From Epiperipatus broadwayi (lineage: Eukaryota; Onychophora; Udeonychophora; Euonychophora; Peripatidae): 64,000 bases of DNA. The position numbers and the translations under genes were made by a program. Numbering within the stretch: the first letter of the stretch is position 1; every line of letters starts with the position of its first letter. The DNA lies in contig JAQFVV010012400.1 in NCBI GenBank assembly GCA_028023455.1, forward strand, positions 17,477,490 through 17,541,489. The letters run 5' to 3'. This document shows positions 24,440-36,570 of this stretch, piece by piece. The notes below the pieces were generated by a model that did not search any database, had not been told where the DNA came from, and saw only the letters and a list, made by a program, of their open reading frames with translations.

Positions 24440-26050
24440 TATAGTATTTTCATTTTAAAAAAGCAATAACAAGATTGTTTATCCCGATTTTAAATCATTT
24501 CTGAGGAAAATTATGTTTCAAGTTCCTGAGGCAATTAGATTTCTGGTTGTTTATCCTTTTAAGACATGAAAGATGTTTTTCCATTTAGATTTCCCAAAAG
24601 ATTATTTTATAAAAAAAAGGGCAAAATATGATTATTAAATCAAGACAGAAATTCACAGGTGTGAATAAATAAATATCCACATAAATGGTAGATAGAAGGT
24701 AAAATCCAATCTAATTGGCATAATAAGTTTAATAATTCCAAACTATTTTGAAGACTCAAACATCTTTGACTGTATTTTAAATAATTTCCAGGTTAAAATG
24801 AGATCCCATTAAAAATTTTATCAGTGTTATAAGGTAAGCAATTAATTATTACACTATTATTAAATCATATTTTATGATGATGATCATAAAGACTCATCTT
24901 CACCTCTGAGAGCGAACTAGTCAGACGTGGTCAGCATTAAGTAGCCATTAATGAAAAATTGAATATTTAAAGCTTATTAAGTTTATAAGACAAGCTTTTT
25001 AAGAATAGAACTTCAAATTTTTTCAAGCACTTTTTTTTATACATTGAAAAAATGATGTAGATTCAAACTCTTCTTTTACTCAATTACAGTTTGTATGCAA
25101 AATTTATACATGTTGGTACAGCAACCAATTTCATCCAGATGATAAAGCTTTTCTTTTGTAGTAAAGAAGTGGCAAAATCAGCCATCTTACATCACCTTTT
25201 ATAAATGTGAAATATTTTAAATAAAATTATTCTTAAGATAAATATACAATTATTTATCTTTATTTTGATATTAAATAATATTAATATATTATCTATCAGA
25301 ATAAATAAAATTCAATCTGTAAATTTGCTCTTCTTATATTGTTATATCATTTCCTATTATATTCTTATGGTTTTTATACTATATATATATTTCAGTATTT
25401 CAACCTATTAAATATTACTTTATTTCAAAACAAACAACTACAAACACATTCTTGCACATTTAAATATTATATATAGGTTACATTTGTTTACAAGTGATTT
25501 TAAATCAGATATAAACTACTAAAATTATGACTGTTACAATCAATTTATTCACCTTTAAAGGATATTTAATAATAAAATATTCTTTGATATAATATAGAAT
25601 TAGCAACTTAACTTTGTTAATGAACGTTTTCTATAAATTTTGTATTTAACCGCGATTTTAAAATTTCAATACATGTTTTTAGACTTGTTTTAAAATATGA
25701 TTTGCCATCTTGGATCTCCCTAGAAATGCTATACAAATATGTACAACATGACTTGGAAATTATAATTATTATTGACATTTTTTTAAAAAGTTGATTACTT
25801 TCAATATTGAGCATATGGGATTACTATTACATTATATAATTCACATGTTAATAGCCAAAGCTTAATAAAACAATAGAATCTAATATCCATTGTCAAGATG
25901 ATCGCTATAATAAAGAACTGAATCCATATTTTATCTCTAGAGGTTGCCTTGACAATAGATTTTATTGGTTGATTAAGCTTTGGTTCACCATTATCATGTG
26001 AATTACATTTAAAAACCATTTAACTACTGGCAATTTATATATATATAAAC
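24440..26050. other. AT-rich intronic sequence, nothing recognised
   Basis: No coding segment, RNA gene or clear repeat edge was found between the hAT element and the hairpin at 26056. Confidence 0.5.
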
Positions 26051-26055
26051 AAAAC

Positions 26056-26203
26056 AAAAAAAAAGACTTATAAATCCAATAAATAATATTATATTTCAAC
26101 CAGAGGACTGGTTTTCATCAGAAAGAAAAAAATAAAAAATAAAAAAACCAGTCCTCTGGTTGAAATATAATATTATTTATTGGATTTATAAGTCTTTTTT
26201 TTT
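26056..26203. repeat. Essentially perfect inverted repeat, arms of about 59 bp
   Basis: Arms at 26056-26114 and 26144-26203 are complementary without a visible mismatch (core: ccagaggactggtttt and aaaaccagtcctctgg), separated by about 29 A-rich bases. Poly(A)/poly(T) lies at the outer ends. Confidence 0.85.
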
Positions 26204-27301
26204 TTTTTTTTATATGTATTTCCTTTGGTTAGTTTGTTATATATTAATATTTTGATATATATAACTAACCTGACATTTAAACGAGCCAAGCTAAAAAAAA
26301 AACCCAAAATCATCTTTAAAAACCCTCAAAGAGGAATAATGAAAAAAGACTACCAGGCTTGTTGTTAGACAACTGGTGATGATTTGAGACTTTTAAATGC
26401 TTGTTTTTCTCTAATAATAGCTGGAAACAAATTTACTAACCAATAATGAGTGATTAAATGAAATGTTTAAAAGCCTAAACTTATTGAAAAAAAATTTCAC
26501 ATTTACTCAATCCAGATTAAATCTAGATCATAGACATAGTAGGCAGTTGTTCTGCAGTTTATGCATAAGGCCAATTTATCTTCATGATTATTATTTTTAA
26601 CCATTATTTATTTAAGGCAGGATGAAGGTCATCTCCATAAAATACTATCAAACTTTTTTTTCCTCTATCTATCTCATATGTGATTTCATTTTAGATATTG
26701 TAAAATATCTTGGGATTTAATTTTGAATTTCAACCTTAATTGCAGATAGAAAATGGAATTCCATTTTTTATATGAATAACTCAAATTTGCCTTGATAATA
26801 GTTAACAGAGTTTGGATAATACTTTTGATAAGAAATTGGTTTATGTAATTGGCATTTTAATGTTATCATGTTTGGTTTATTATATGTTTCATTGTATTAG
26901 AGTAGTTTGTTTACAACATTAGTAAAATGATTAATAATTATCTGTCTTATAAAAGTTTAATTTAAGGTGTCTAAAAGGAAGTTTCATTAACATCTTAGTG
27001 AATTTGAAAGTTCAATCAATGATTAATTTATAGTCTATTTAAGAGCTTAAATGCATCTAGAAAGTATCCAACATATCACATCATCTAGAAAGTAGTCTTC
27101 CAGTTTTTAATCTGAGTGTAATTAACCTTAATAATAAATGGCAGGTTTAATTGTAAACATTTGCCAGAGACTTGTATCTATATACATAAAGATAACATTA
27201 ATCAATGTAAAACGAAAATCTGTTATCTAGTTTATTTAACAAAAAATATTTAATTTGATTTGAGTGTCATATATTATTAATTATTTTGAAATTTATTATA
27301 G
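26204..27301. other. Intron 1 end, with a decayed RTE 3' fragment
   Basis: Minus-strand 3' fragment of the RTE-like family at about 26615-26790: the complement of its final codons is still visible as 'ggcaggatgaaggtcatctcc' and 'ctcatatgtgatttcatttt', diverged and with indels. The rest is unrecognised. The intron ends gaaatttattatag at 27301. Confidence 0.5.
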
Positions 27302-27426
27302 GAGGCAGACAATTTTCTACTCTGATTACGTTGGACAAGGATGGCAACAATAAGTTAAATTATGGACCAGACTTTCTACCTTCGGGTCGGCAATTTGTGC
27401 GAACCAAAACTCAATTAGAAAAAGCA
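27302..27426 (+). CDS. Exon 2: first part of SEA-type domain
   Basis: Exon of 125 bp between attatag and gtaagt. It enters in phase 1 (its first two bases complete an Arg codon begun in exon 1) and leaves in phase 0. The residues include FSTLITLDKDGNNKLNYGPD followed by FLPSGRQF and TQLEKA. This matches the opening of SEA domains, with a beta strand, a 'N-Y-x-x-x-L' type segment and then a helix. It joins in frame to exon 3, so the domain is split by a 2.8-kb intron. The frame runs on past the donor, but those residues are intronic. Confidence 0.8.
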
Positions 27427-27734
27427 GTAAGTCTTAATTTATTTCTGAATATATATGATTTTTCATTCATTTGCATATACAGATGATATAATACTGTAAT
27501 ATCTGGAATTAAAGTTAATTGGAAATAGTTTTATGAAGTAGGTTTTGTTGGTCTAAAAAATATTTGAATTTATCAGTATCAATACTTTACTATTATCTTG
27601 GTTTTTTTTTTTTTTAAATCTCCAAGAAAGGAAGTGATTTATGCAAACTATAAGTAACAATCAAATGATTGCTCAATCATAGCCTGATTTTTTTCTATAT
27701 GTCATTGAATGTAAAAAAAAAAAAAAAAAAAACA

Positions 27735-27794
27735 GCGTTGGTGGCCTAGCGGTTAGCATAGCTGCCTTCAAAGCAGCTGTCAACGCTTTGTCAT
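27735..27794 (+). mobile_element. Short tRNA-like SINE, T-arm deleted
   Basis: Begins gcgttgg and closes with ccaacgc-like caacgc, as an acceptor stem would. The A-box region tggcctagcggttagca and an anticodon-arm-like segment gctgccttcaaagcagc are present, but the T arm with its B box is missing. It ends tttgtcat plus A-run, and is preceded by A18. Compare 41612-41683 and 52582-52666. Confidence 0.62.
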
Positions 27795-27799
27795 AAAAA

Positions 27800-28720
27800 A
27801 AACACGATTAAAAATATTATAATCACTTTTTATCTTATGAAATTTCATATAAAACAATAGTATACTGAATTTTAAACTATAATTTTATAGAATTAAAAAA
27901 TTACTTTTGACGAATCATTCACATTTTAGAAGAGATAATTATAAAGAGTGGGACAGAAGTTTGAAGCAGAATGATAGTTAGTAAGGAAGAGGAAATATGA
28001 CAGAAAAATATATAATATGAAAATACATCTCTATTGCATGAAAGCAAAAAATTTATTAGCCTACAGATGTTTATGATAATGAATTGGGAAGTAGGTTGTT
28101 GCTTAAGATCAGAACAATAGTGTTAGAAAATGAGGAAAAATATAAGTGAATGAATTGATTTAAAGAATGTAAAATATAGATTGTGTATAAAAAAATTTGA
28201 AATGTGAAATTTATAGTTATAAAATGTGTGTGTTGAGAGAGAAGAAACAATTAATATTAGGCTACTGAGAAAAGAATTTTGGATAACATTTTAATAAATA
28301 AAGATTGGGAAAGAATGAGTTATCAAGATATGCATTAGTTGTCTAAAATGAAAAATAAAAATTATGCAGATGAGGATTATAGCAATAGTAGTCATGAAAG
28401 CTGTAAAACAATTAGATGATCAGTGCTTTTGATTTCACTCATTAAACAGGAAGTGACATAATAAAAAGTCAGTCAAAAAATTTGTGATTATGGTAAGATG
28501 TAGTTCTATTTTAAATGGATAGATTTAGATTTTTTCATTGTAGGATTTCATTTTTCCTCATTTTCCAGATATTCTCATAATTGAGTCAACTGTTCTTCCC
28601 ATGGTAATATATACTGTAAGAAAAAGCACTTTATAACTTATTTTAAATATTAAAATATTCAATTAATCATATTATTCTTTATTGAAATAATTACGGCTTT
28701 ATTTCATTAGCGTTTGAAAT
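27800..28720. other. Intron 2 sequence, nothing recognised
   Basis: AT-rich, purine-rich on the plus strand between 27940 and 28400. No feature supported. Confidence 0.45.
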
Positions 28721-28724
28721 CAAT

Positions 28725-29410
28725 ATATATATGCTTTGCGCACAGATAATGAAGCTATTAATAATACTTGAAAATAAATAATATTATCCAAATGTCACTA
28801 CCAAGCACTTTTGGGATAGTTCATGGTCCCATATTCATGGCTACTGGAATTTATTTAAGAACTATAATTATGTTAATGCAAATTTTATGCAAATTCATGT
28901 GAATATGCTACATAGACCATTTTCGAGATAGAGAAAAGCAGGCCTCTCTTCTATTGATTGCTTCAGGGTCACCCATTATGTAGTAAGCCTCCCTGACTTT
29001 GCGTTTAATGTTGTTTCTTTCAGAGCAGACAACACTGGCTTTTTGCTTAAATAAAATGTCATGCCTTCCTACCCATTACAGCCAGTATTATCCACTCTGA
29101 AAGAAATAACATTAAACACAAAGTCAGGGAGCTTTACTACATAATGGGTGACCCTGCAACAATCATTAGAAGAGAAGCCTGCTTTCCTCTATCTCGAAAA
29201 TAGTTTATGTAGCATCTTCATATGAATTTGCATAAAATTTGCATTAACATCATTATAGTTCTTAAATAAATTTCAGTAGTCATGAATATGGGATCATGAA
29301 CTATCCTAAAAGTGCTTGGCAGTAACATTTGGATAATAATATTTATTTTCAAGCATTATTAATAGCTTCATTATCTGTGCACAAAGCACACACACATATA
29401 TATATACTTT
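28725..29410. repeat. Large fold-back repeat (family D), arms of about 300 bp
   Basis: Left arm about 28735-29035 and right arm about 29088-29395 are inverted copies with a few percent mismatches. Paired blocks include ggtcacccattatgtagtaa (about 28970) with its complement near 29135, and acagataatgaagctattaa (about 28743) with its complement near 29367. The spacer is about 50 bp. Outer ends run into (ta)n simple sequence, so no target duplication can be assigned. It lies in the 2.8-kb intron between the two SEA exons. Confidence 0.78.
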
Positions 29411-29684
29411 ATTTTTTAAAATTATGATTTAGTCACTTACATATTTTTTATAATTTATATATCTGCAATCATTTATTCAAGATTGTATGTATTAACTTTA
29501 TTATTTGAAAACAATCTGATTATTCAGACCTTTGGTATTACACTCATTGAAAAACAGTTGATCATTATATATATATCAGTTTGCTTTGTGCAGTGATGAA
29601 CTAAAATAATAAAGGTTGCAGGTTGAAGCTCAAATGTTTTTTTTTTCTGACTGACCAATGATTGTATTATTTAGCTCTATGACA

Positions 29685-29860
29685 TCATCATCATTTTCAA
29701 TTATTATCATCCCATTGCGAAACGATGGTCTCTTCATGTTTTTCCAATACTTGGCTTTTCTTCTGCATAACCCAACAGAAAAAGTCCTTACTTTATTAAT
29801 CTATCTCATATGCGGTCTTTTTGTAGGTCTTTATGTGTTTTAACATACTTGTAGAATGGC
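29685..29860 (-). pseudogene. RTE-like 3' fragment with (GAT)n tail
   Basis: Complement of the RTE family 3' end: gacatcatcatcattttcaa tail, then 'gcgaaacgatggtctcttca' and 'ctcatatgcggtctttttgt' corresponding to the ...HVRWVDEI... region. About 150 bp, diverged. Confidence 0.6.
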
Positions 29861-30271
29861 AGAGTCAGCTGAGTAACATAAAAAAAATCTGTACAGATTA
29901 TCTGAACTATAAAAAGCTCACTCTGCTATTTAAATGCTTGAATGTCACATAACCTCTCAGCCAATTGGTCACATGTTTTTTTTGTTAGCTTGGCATTTCT
30001 TGCCATCTTTTTAATATAATATTGACTAAATAATATGTGAATCTTGTTTCATTCATCTATTATTCACTCTTACCTAAATATTATTTATTATTTTGTGTCT
30101 TTTCGTCAATCTATTATTCTTTATTTTATATTAATTATTTCTGTTACATTGACAATCTTTTCATCTATTTTTAATCTCTCCATATATTAATTTTTGAAGC
30201 TTCTCTACTTAATAATTTACTTATTAGTTTATTGAGAAGTGATTGTAATATTGATTTTTTTTTTTTTAAAG

Positions 30272-30521
30272 ATAACTACTATCTTTCGAGGAAGTGAGTT
30301 TGGCCAATATATCATTGCTTCTAAATTGAACATCTTTTCTCCAAATGGAGATTCATTAGTTGCAAATACGACTATTATATTTGACGCAGCTCCGATATTT
30401 GATCTAGAAGATGTTATGCACAGACTGAAACGTACAGTATCCTCTTCACTAAGTAACAACAGTAATAGGATAGGAAAAAGCAATCTATATATTCCTAGGA
30501 ATTCTGAAATAACTTTGGATG
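30272..30521 (+). CDS. Exon 3: rest of SEA-type domain and linker
   Basis: Exon of 250 bp after a poly(T) tract ending tttaaag, with donor g|gtaaga. It enters in phase 0 and leaves in phase 1. The residues include ITTIFRGSEFGQYIIASKLN then GDSLVANTTIIFD, the two strands that surround the SEA cleavage loop. In cleaving SEA domains this loop is G-SVVV; here it reads D-SLVA, with Ser kept and Gly replaced. Self-cleavage is therefore uncertain. A helix follows (FDLEDVMHRLKRTV) and then a polar linker to the EGF domain of the next exon. Confidence 0.82.
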
Positions 30522-30954
30522 GTAAGAATAGAGTTTTTATTTTTATTATTATTTTATTATATTATTTAAGCTTGTACATTATTTCATATTATTAAAATCT
30601 TTATATATTAAGTAAAGAGGGTAAAGATAATTTGGATCATCTACTCATTTGATTTATAATTAAATTTTTTTTTTCCAATCCTTTAAAATATGGAAACTCA
30701 TAATTTTTTACTTTTTTTTATTTTTATAATTGATTTTTTTAAAAACTAATTTACAATCAGTCATTTTCAATTAATCTGTAATCCGATGCATTAAAATTAG
30801 TGTTTAGAATAGTACAGTTTGATTCTTTTAAATATGCATTTTTTGTTACCTCATTAATTAAAAGAATTTATTTAAAAATTCTGCCCATCCCCTCACAAAT
30901 CATGCTTTATTATATACAAATGGCATATATTTATTTACGAGAGAAATTTATTTT
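30522..30954. other. Intron 3 start, nothing recognised
   Basis: T-rich and A-rich sequence without a recognisable feature. Confidence 0.45.
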
Positions 30955-31850
30955 AATCTGAAATGTCACATGATGTAGCTTGTCACTTGACATGATACAG
31001 TTTAATTATCTTTATAATATTTCTTTTACTGACCTTATTTCAGCAAACATTAAATTATTATTAGAAAACTTCAAGCATTATATATCATAACAGAAACTTG
31101 CTACGTCACAAGTAAAATTGACATTTGTAACTGAAATATTCTCATCCCCAAGTTGGGAGAGTAATTTATCACAGATTACTACATAGAGCTCACAAAATAA
31201 GCTCTTAACAAGCTTTGAGAATATTCTCAACCCTAGACCCATTTCTGTTTCTGGCGTCATCAGTGAGGTGCAAGGATATTTAAACATTAGATTAAAAATA
31301 CCAGGACAAGCCCAGCATTTTTTTATCTAATGTATAACTATTTCCAGAAGCAGAAAACAGTTTGGGGTTAAGGATATTTTCAAAGCTTGTTAAGAGGTTA
31401 TTTTGCAAGCTCTATATATAACATTTGTAAATACAAGCTTATTAAATTAAGTCATGTGACATCTGATTTGATTTTTTATCATTTTATTTTTTGCTATTAA
31501 GGCTTTGGTGATTTTATATTGCTAAAGCTATTAATATATGGTGTATCTGAACTTAGTTCAGTTCCATATGGTTATTTAAGTTAGATAACTAGATTGGAAG
31601 ACATATTCATGACTGAAAATTTCAAAGTTTCTATTTAATACATTAGAAAAAATGCTGTGTTTGTCCTGGTATTTTTAATCTAATAATTCAATATCCTAGC
31701 ACCTCACTGAGGATGCCAGTAGCAGAAACCAGTCTGAGGTTGGGGGGGGGTATTTTACAAAGTTTGTTTTGCAAGCTCTATATATAACATTTGTAAACCC
31801 AAGCTTATTAAATTAAGTCATGTGACATTTAACTTGATTTTTTATCATGC
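30955..31850. repeat. Composite inverted and direct repeat region (family F)
   Basis: The block with ttaaaaataccaggacaagc (about 31290) recurs inverted near 31660 (cctggtatttttaatcta). The block ttttgcaagctctatatata then cttattaaattaagtcatgtg occurs directly at about 31400-31455 and 31765-31825, and a diverged inverse lies at about 30970-31200. A related fragment lies at 49245-49345. No coding capacity; boundaries are unclear. Confidence 0.6.
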
Positions 31851-31970
31851 TATTTTTATTTATAATTTAAATTTTAACAATAATAATAACATATAAATTT
31901 GAGGTATCGTTATACAAACAGAGGTTAATATTTTAACATATTAAACATACCATCAGTATTTTTACACATT

Positions 31971-32347
31971 AACCAAATCAATGCCACATTAACCGTGTCA
32001 ATGGTTAGACCAAGATTGTATATAAATATACAGCCTGCAGCCATCTTTCAAGATCACACTCACTGTATAACTCGAACACTTCTCAATACTTTAATTTAAA
32101 CTGAGGATAAATCTTCTGGTGCCATCCAATCAAAGGCTGGAGTATCAACAAAAAAAGGTTTACACATTAACCATACCAATGGTCAGATTGAGATTGTATA
32201 TAAATATACAACCGACCATCTTTTAAGACCACATTCACTCCATAAGTGCAAGAAGCAAACACTTCTACATATAATTTTATTTATACTGAGAATAAATCCT
32301 CTGATGCCATCCAACCAAAGGCTAGAGTATCAACAAAAGAAAGTTTT
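31971..32347 (+). repeat. Two tandem LTR-like units of about 188 bp
   Basis: Units 31971-32158 and 32159-32347 each start tttacacattaacc, contain the TATA-like tatataaata (32019 and 32197), then cacac/tcactc sequences, a gataaat or aataaatc signal about 90 bases after the TATA, and close with gagtatcaacaaaa. A TATA box followed by a polyadenylation-like signal is what a short LTR or a promoter-bearing repeat would show. No retroviral-type coding sequence is adjacent, so they could also be another tandem repeat. Confidence 0.5.
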
Positions 32348-33411
32348 AAAACACCTCAAGTGCTTGGTTCCCTGCCTAGCATAAAGAGCAAGAAATTTAC
32401 ATGACTCATGCTATCAGTCAATGTATTTTAAACACATATATAATTGACACAATTTTATCTGAATTAATATTGTATGATGAGATATGGGGAGAGTATTAAG
32501 TCAAATTAACAACTTATTTACACAAATAAATAACAATAATAAAAAATAAACACAAATTAAATTACACTAGTTATAGAGTTATTTAATATAGATCAGTCCA
32601 TTCCTAAATAAGGGATGTCTTATAAAAGTTTGTAAAGAAAATGAAATCTGTCTAGACTTTAAATTATCATAAATATTTACCTATGTTTTATTATAGATTT
32701 TTCTAGACTGCACTCCTGTCTTTTTGAAAGTTGATCTAGTTCATGTTTGGCATTCTCTGGCTTCTTTTAACAGATTGTTGCTTTTTCTTTATGGGGCAGC
32801 ATATATCTTGGGTAATCTTCTATAATGATGGGTACGAATCTCAGCAATGGTTTTCAAGGATATTTATTACATTTCAGATGGACAAATGTGAAAGAATTAG
32901 ACAGCGACACCCTGTGCAAGCTTAGCAATGCATGGTGATGTTAAGATGTCTACACAAATATCTATACATTATTGATGGATGAATTGGTCAGTCAAATTTA
33001 GTATAGCTAGCCAAACAAATCAACCAGATCACACTCAAAATAATAGCAGAATAACTCTAATAAAAGACCAACAGTATACTACTTATAATAACAGCAAAAA
33101 TTAAAAAGACAGAAAACTGAGTACAATGGAAAGTTAGTAGCCTTTTTATCCTTGCCAAAATCATTGTCTGGATCACCTATGTCATTAATGTCAAATTCTT
33201 TTTCTAATTAGTTAATCCTCTTGTTTCTTAATTGCAATATTATTTATAATATTATCTAATCAGTTGGAAATAATACTGATTTACAGTGAAACATAATCCC
33301 TCCTAAGTAGACAATTTATGCAATTATTATGATTTTTGATTGGATTGTAATTTTCTCTAATTAAATAGTTTTCAATAATAAATTTGTACAATCGTTTACA
33401 TTATACTTTAA
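32348..33411. other. Intron 3, nothing recognised
   Basis: No coding, RNA or repeat feature could be supported. Confidence 0.4.
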
Positions 33412-33650
33412 AGTTATAATTTAATTTATTTTTGTCTTTATTTCCATTGTAACATTTTGGATTTTTTTACTTTTAGATAAAAGAACAGATAAGTATCTTT
33501 TGAAATATTAAATTTAAAAATTCCTATATTACAATGTTGCAATTATATTTTTCACTCTTTTTTTATTAATTTGACAATCCTTTTTATTTATAATATATAT
33601 ACTATTTTTTTCTAAATATTTTTAAATGTTACAAGTAACACATATATTTA
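33412..33650. repeat. Dispersed repeat, partner at 35083-35370
   Basis: Shares with 35083-35370 the ordered blocks tgtctttatttccattgtaa, aaaagaacagataa, attcctatattacaat and attaatttgacaatcctttt, with a longer insert in the second copy. Same strand, about 1.67 kb apart. No protein encoded. Confidence 0.65.
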
Positions 33651-34040
33651 TATATATAGTACACTACACTCCTCCCAATTGTGAAGTAAAATGTGTCAAT
33701 TCTATTTCTTAGGTATTGATGAATTTTAATTCTAAACATTTTATTCTTAAACTCAAAAGAATTATACTTTTCTTATAGATAGGTATCATAATGACCGACA
33801 TTTACGATAAGTAAAAGAAGTATTCAACTTAAAAACTTTACATATACACAGATTGATTCTGTGCTAATTAAGCAATATTTAATTTCTTGTGGAAGTCATG
33901 ACTACAGTGTGGGCCAAATTTTGTGCAATATGGATAAAAAATGTGAACTTGGAATCTGAGAATGGCAGGACTATCTTACAATATTTTTTTATTAATTTTT
34001 GGTTGGGAATTTCTCTTCCAGCTATGATACCAATGAGCCA

Positions 34041-34286
34041 AGACTTTTCTACTGATGCATCATCATCATTATCATCATAAATGGAGTTTTATGTACAAAT
34101 CCATCTGTAGATCAAAGTCTCCACAAAAAAAAACTTAATCAAACACAAAATATGATCTGGAAAGACTTTTCTACTGATGCATCATCATCATCATCATCAT
34201 AAATGGAGTTTTATGTACAAATCCATCTGTAGATCAAAGTCTCCACAAAAAAAAAAAAACTTAATCAAACACAAAATATGATCTGG
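34041..34286. repeat. Tandem duplication, period about 122 bp
   Basis: The block 34041-34162 starting agacttttctactgatgcat is repeated at 34163-34286, differing mainly in the length of the (atc)n and A-run tracts. It contains (ATC)n like the tail of the RTE family, which may have seeded it. Confidence 0.8.
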
Positions 34287-35082
34287 AATTTCTACATTTA
34301 CTTATATACTCCCACATGCCTCAATCTATTATTTTCTTACTCATCATCACTCAACATGTACTGAAATAAAGGGTATTATTAATATTTTTTTATTTATACC
34401 TCATTATCATTTTTGTTCATTTTTAATTTTCACTTTACGTGTTTTATTTTAATGTTTTTAGTTATTTCATCAAACTCCATTGTGTCCAAAGCACAGACTT
34501 ATGAGCTAGGTTACTCATAATATTTTGAGACATCATAATTCTGAATTTGACACTTATTATTAAAAACTTTTCTTTTTCAATTTTTACTTGGATGCTAACA
34601 TTCTTTTTTATTTATATTCATTATTATATAAAAAAATTCTATTCTTAATCTTTTTTTTTTACACAATCTGGGATCATTATTATGAGGTCAAGCCTGCATG
34701 TCTATCTGATCAATAAATTAATTTTTATCAAGTGGTTCTTTTTTATATATTTCTTAGAGTAGTTACTCATGCTAGAGGATTGTGAATCACCCCCCATGGT
34801 CTCTCAGTGAAATCTGAATCACTTCCACTTCACCTGAATATTTTTGTTCTTTTAGGGCTGCTGGAAAACCATCTCTTTCTAAATCCACTCCAAGAGTTGT
34901 TTATATGGCCAAATTTTATGGCATTTATTGACAGTTCTTTTGGTTGGGGTTTAAATAGTTGATCTTTGGTTTTGTAGGCAGGTTTGGTGCTATCAAAAAC
35001 ATTTAGTTATTTGATTATTTAATCAACTGTCTTTATCTCTGTTTCAATGAGCAGTGTGATGTTTTAGTCATTTACATTATTT

Positions 35083-35370
35083 TTTAAAGTTACAATTTAG
35101 TTTCTTTTGTCTTTATTTTCATTGTAACCTCTTGGATTTTTTCTTTTAATTAAAAGAACAGATAAATTAATTTTTGAAATAATAAATCTAAAGATTCCTA
35201 CATTACAATATGTTTTATTTATATTGAATTTAAATTAGGATTCAGAGTTTTAATTAATTTTTAAAAATATCATTACTTTTTTTTATTAATTTGACAATCC
35301 TTTTTATTTATTTATTTATTTTAAAATATTTTAAAATGTTTCATGTAACACTTATATTTACATATATGCC
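35083..35370. repeat. Dispersed repeat, second copy
   Basis: Direct partner of 33412-33650; see there for the shared blocks. Confidence 0.65.
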
Positions 35371-35474
35371 ATAATATATATAAAAATTCAAATTTGCTTG
35401 CTGGAAAATCCAAATAAAGATCCTGGGATTATATTAATAATTTTTATTAATTATTCATTAGACTAGAGAGTATC

Positions 35475-36015
35475 CACTTAATGAATATTTCTGTAGTGTA
35501 ATTTTCATTACACCACTCTTCTGCAATGTAGGAACTGACTTCTATCCACTTTTATTATCTTGAGGAGGGTATAATCATAAACATATGGCCAAAGACATGT
35601 GACAAAGTTTCCCAAGATTCATATTTTGTGCTGAAACAGCATTCAATGAGTGCACAACAGAAATTTTATTCATTAAATGGTTCCAGTCTAATGAATGACT
35701 AATAAAAATTATTAATATATCTTTATTAAGTGCTTTGTATCAAAGTTGTAAGGATTCTAAGCTTGACACTTACTGATTAAATTATAATAATTGGCCATCT
35801 ACATGTACTGAATAATGATAAAGATATGTGTCAGAGATTGTGCTTTGGACCAACTGATGAGTGCTGGTTCAGCACAAAATGTGCATCCTGTGGATCATAT
35901 ATCTTTGGTCATATGTTTATGATTGTGCCTCTCCAAAAGGTGTTAAAAATTGATAGAAACTATTCCCTACCTTCCATGAGAGTGGTTAAGTGAAAATTAC
36001 ATTACAGAGATATTA
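35475..36015. mobile_element. Fold-back element related to family A
   Basis: Ends are complementary: tgtagtgtaattttcattac (about 35493) against gtgaaaattacattacag (about 35991). Further inward pairs include cataaacatatggccaaaga (about 35576) with its complement near 35910. The right arm has gaccaactgatgagtgctgg (about 35848), a block shared with family A at 12975 and 39056. About 540 bp, non-coding. Confidence 0.62.
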
Positions 36016-36349
36016 TGAATAGAGATATTTTGATAAAAGTTGTGTTAAAATGCTAGATTTTAACACTACACTGATAATATAATTTGAATAAAATTCAATG
36101 ATTTTTTTAAAAATTATTTTTATTAAAATCACATTTTTCACATAGAAATTAAAAATTTGACAAATTATGTTTGTATTGATAGGGCTAAATTCAGTTAGTG
36201 TGGGTTTCAATTCAATATTTATTGCAAGGGCCTTTCAGAATATGGCTTATATGTATAAATAATAATATGTAAAAAGACTTTTTTTGAAATAATACTTTTA
36301 TAATAAATACCCAACTGAAAAGTATGAAATAAGAAAATAATAAACAAAG

Positions 36350-36570
36350 TAATCTATTTCTTAGTTAATTTCTCATTCTTGGAAAATATCAGAGATCTTA
36401 AGAAGAATCTAGACTTGTTATAAAACAATTGGAAATTGCAAGAATATTGTCATTTAAATAAAAGCCTTTGAGGCCCTATTTCTGCAATTTCCATTTGTGT
36501 TATAACAACTCTAGATTCTTAAAATCTCTGATATTTTTCAAGAATGACAAATTAACCAAGAAGTGAATTA
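36350..36570. repeat. Fold-back repeat, arms of about 85 bp
   Basis: Left blocks ttcttggaaaatatcagaga (about 36375) and caattggaaattgca (about 36426) have complements at about 36525-36545 and 36484-36500. Spacer about 45 bp. Confidence 0.68.

Noticed and set aside
34021-34080. Coding exon ending in a Ser run (DASSSLSS)
   Set aside because: The Ser run is a translated (ATC)n tract in a tandem non-coding duplication.
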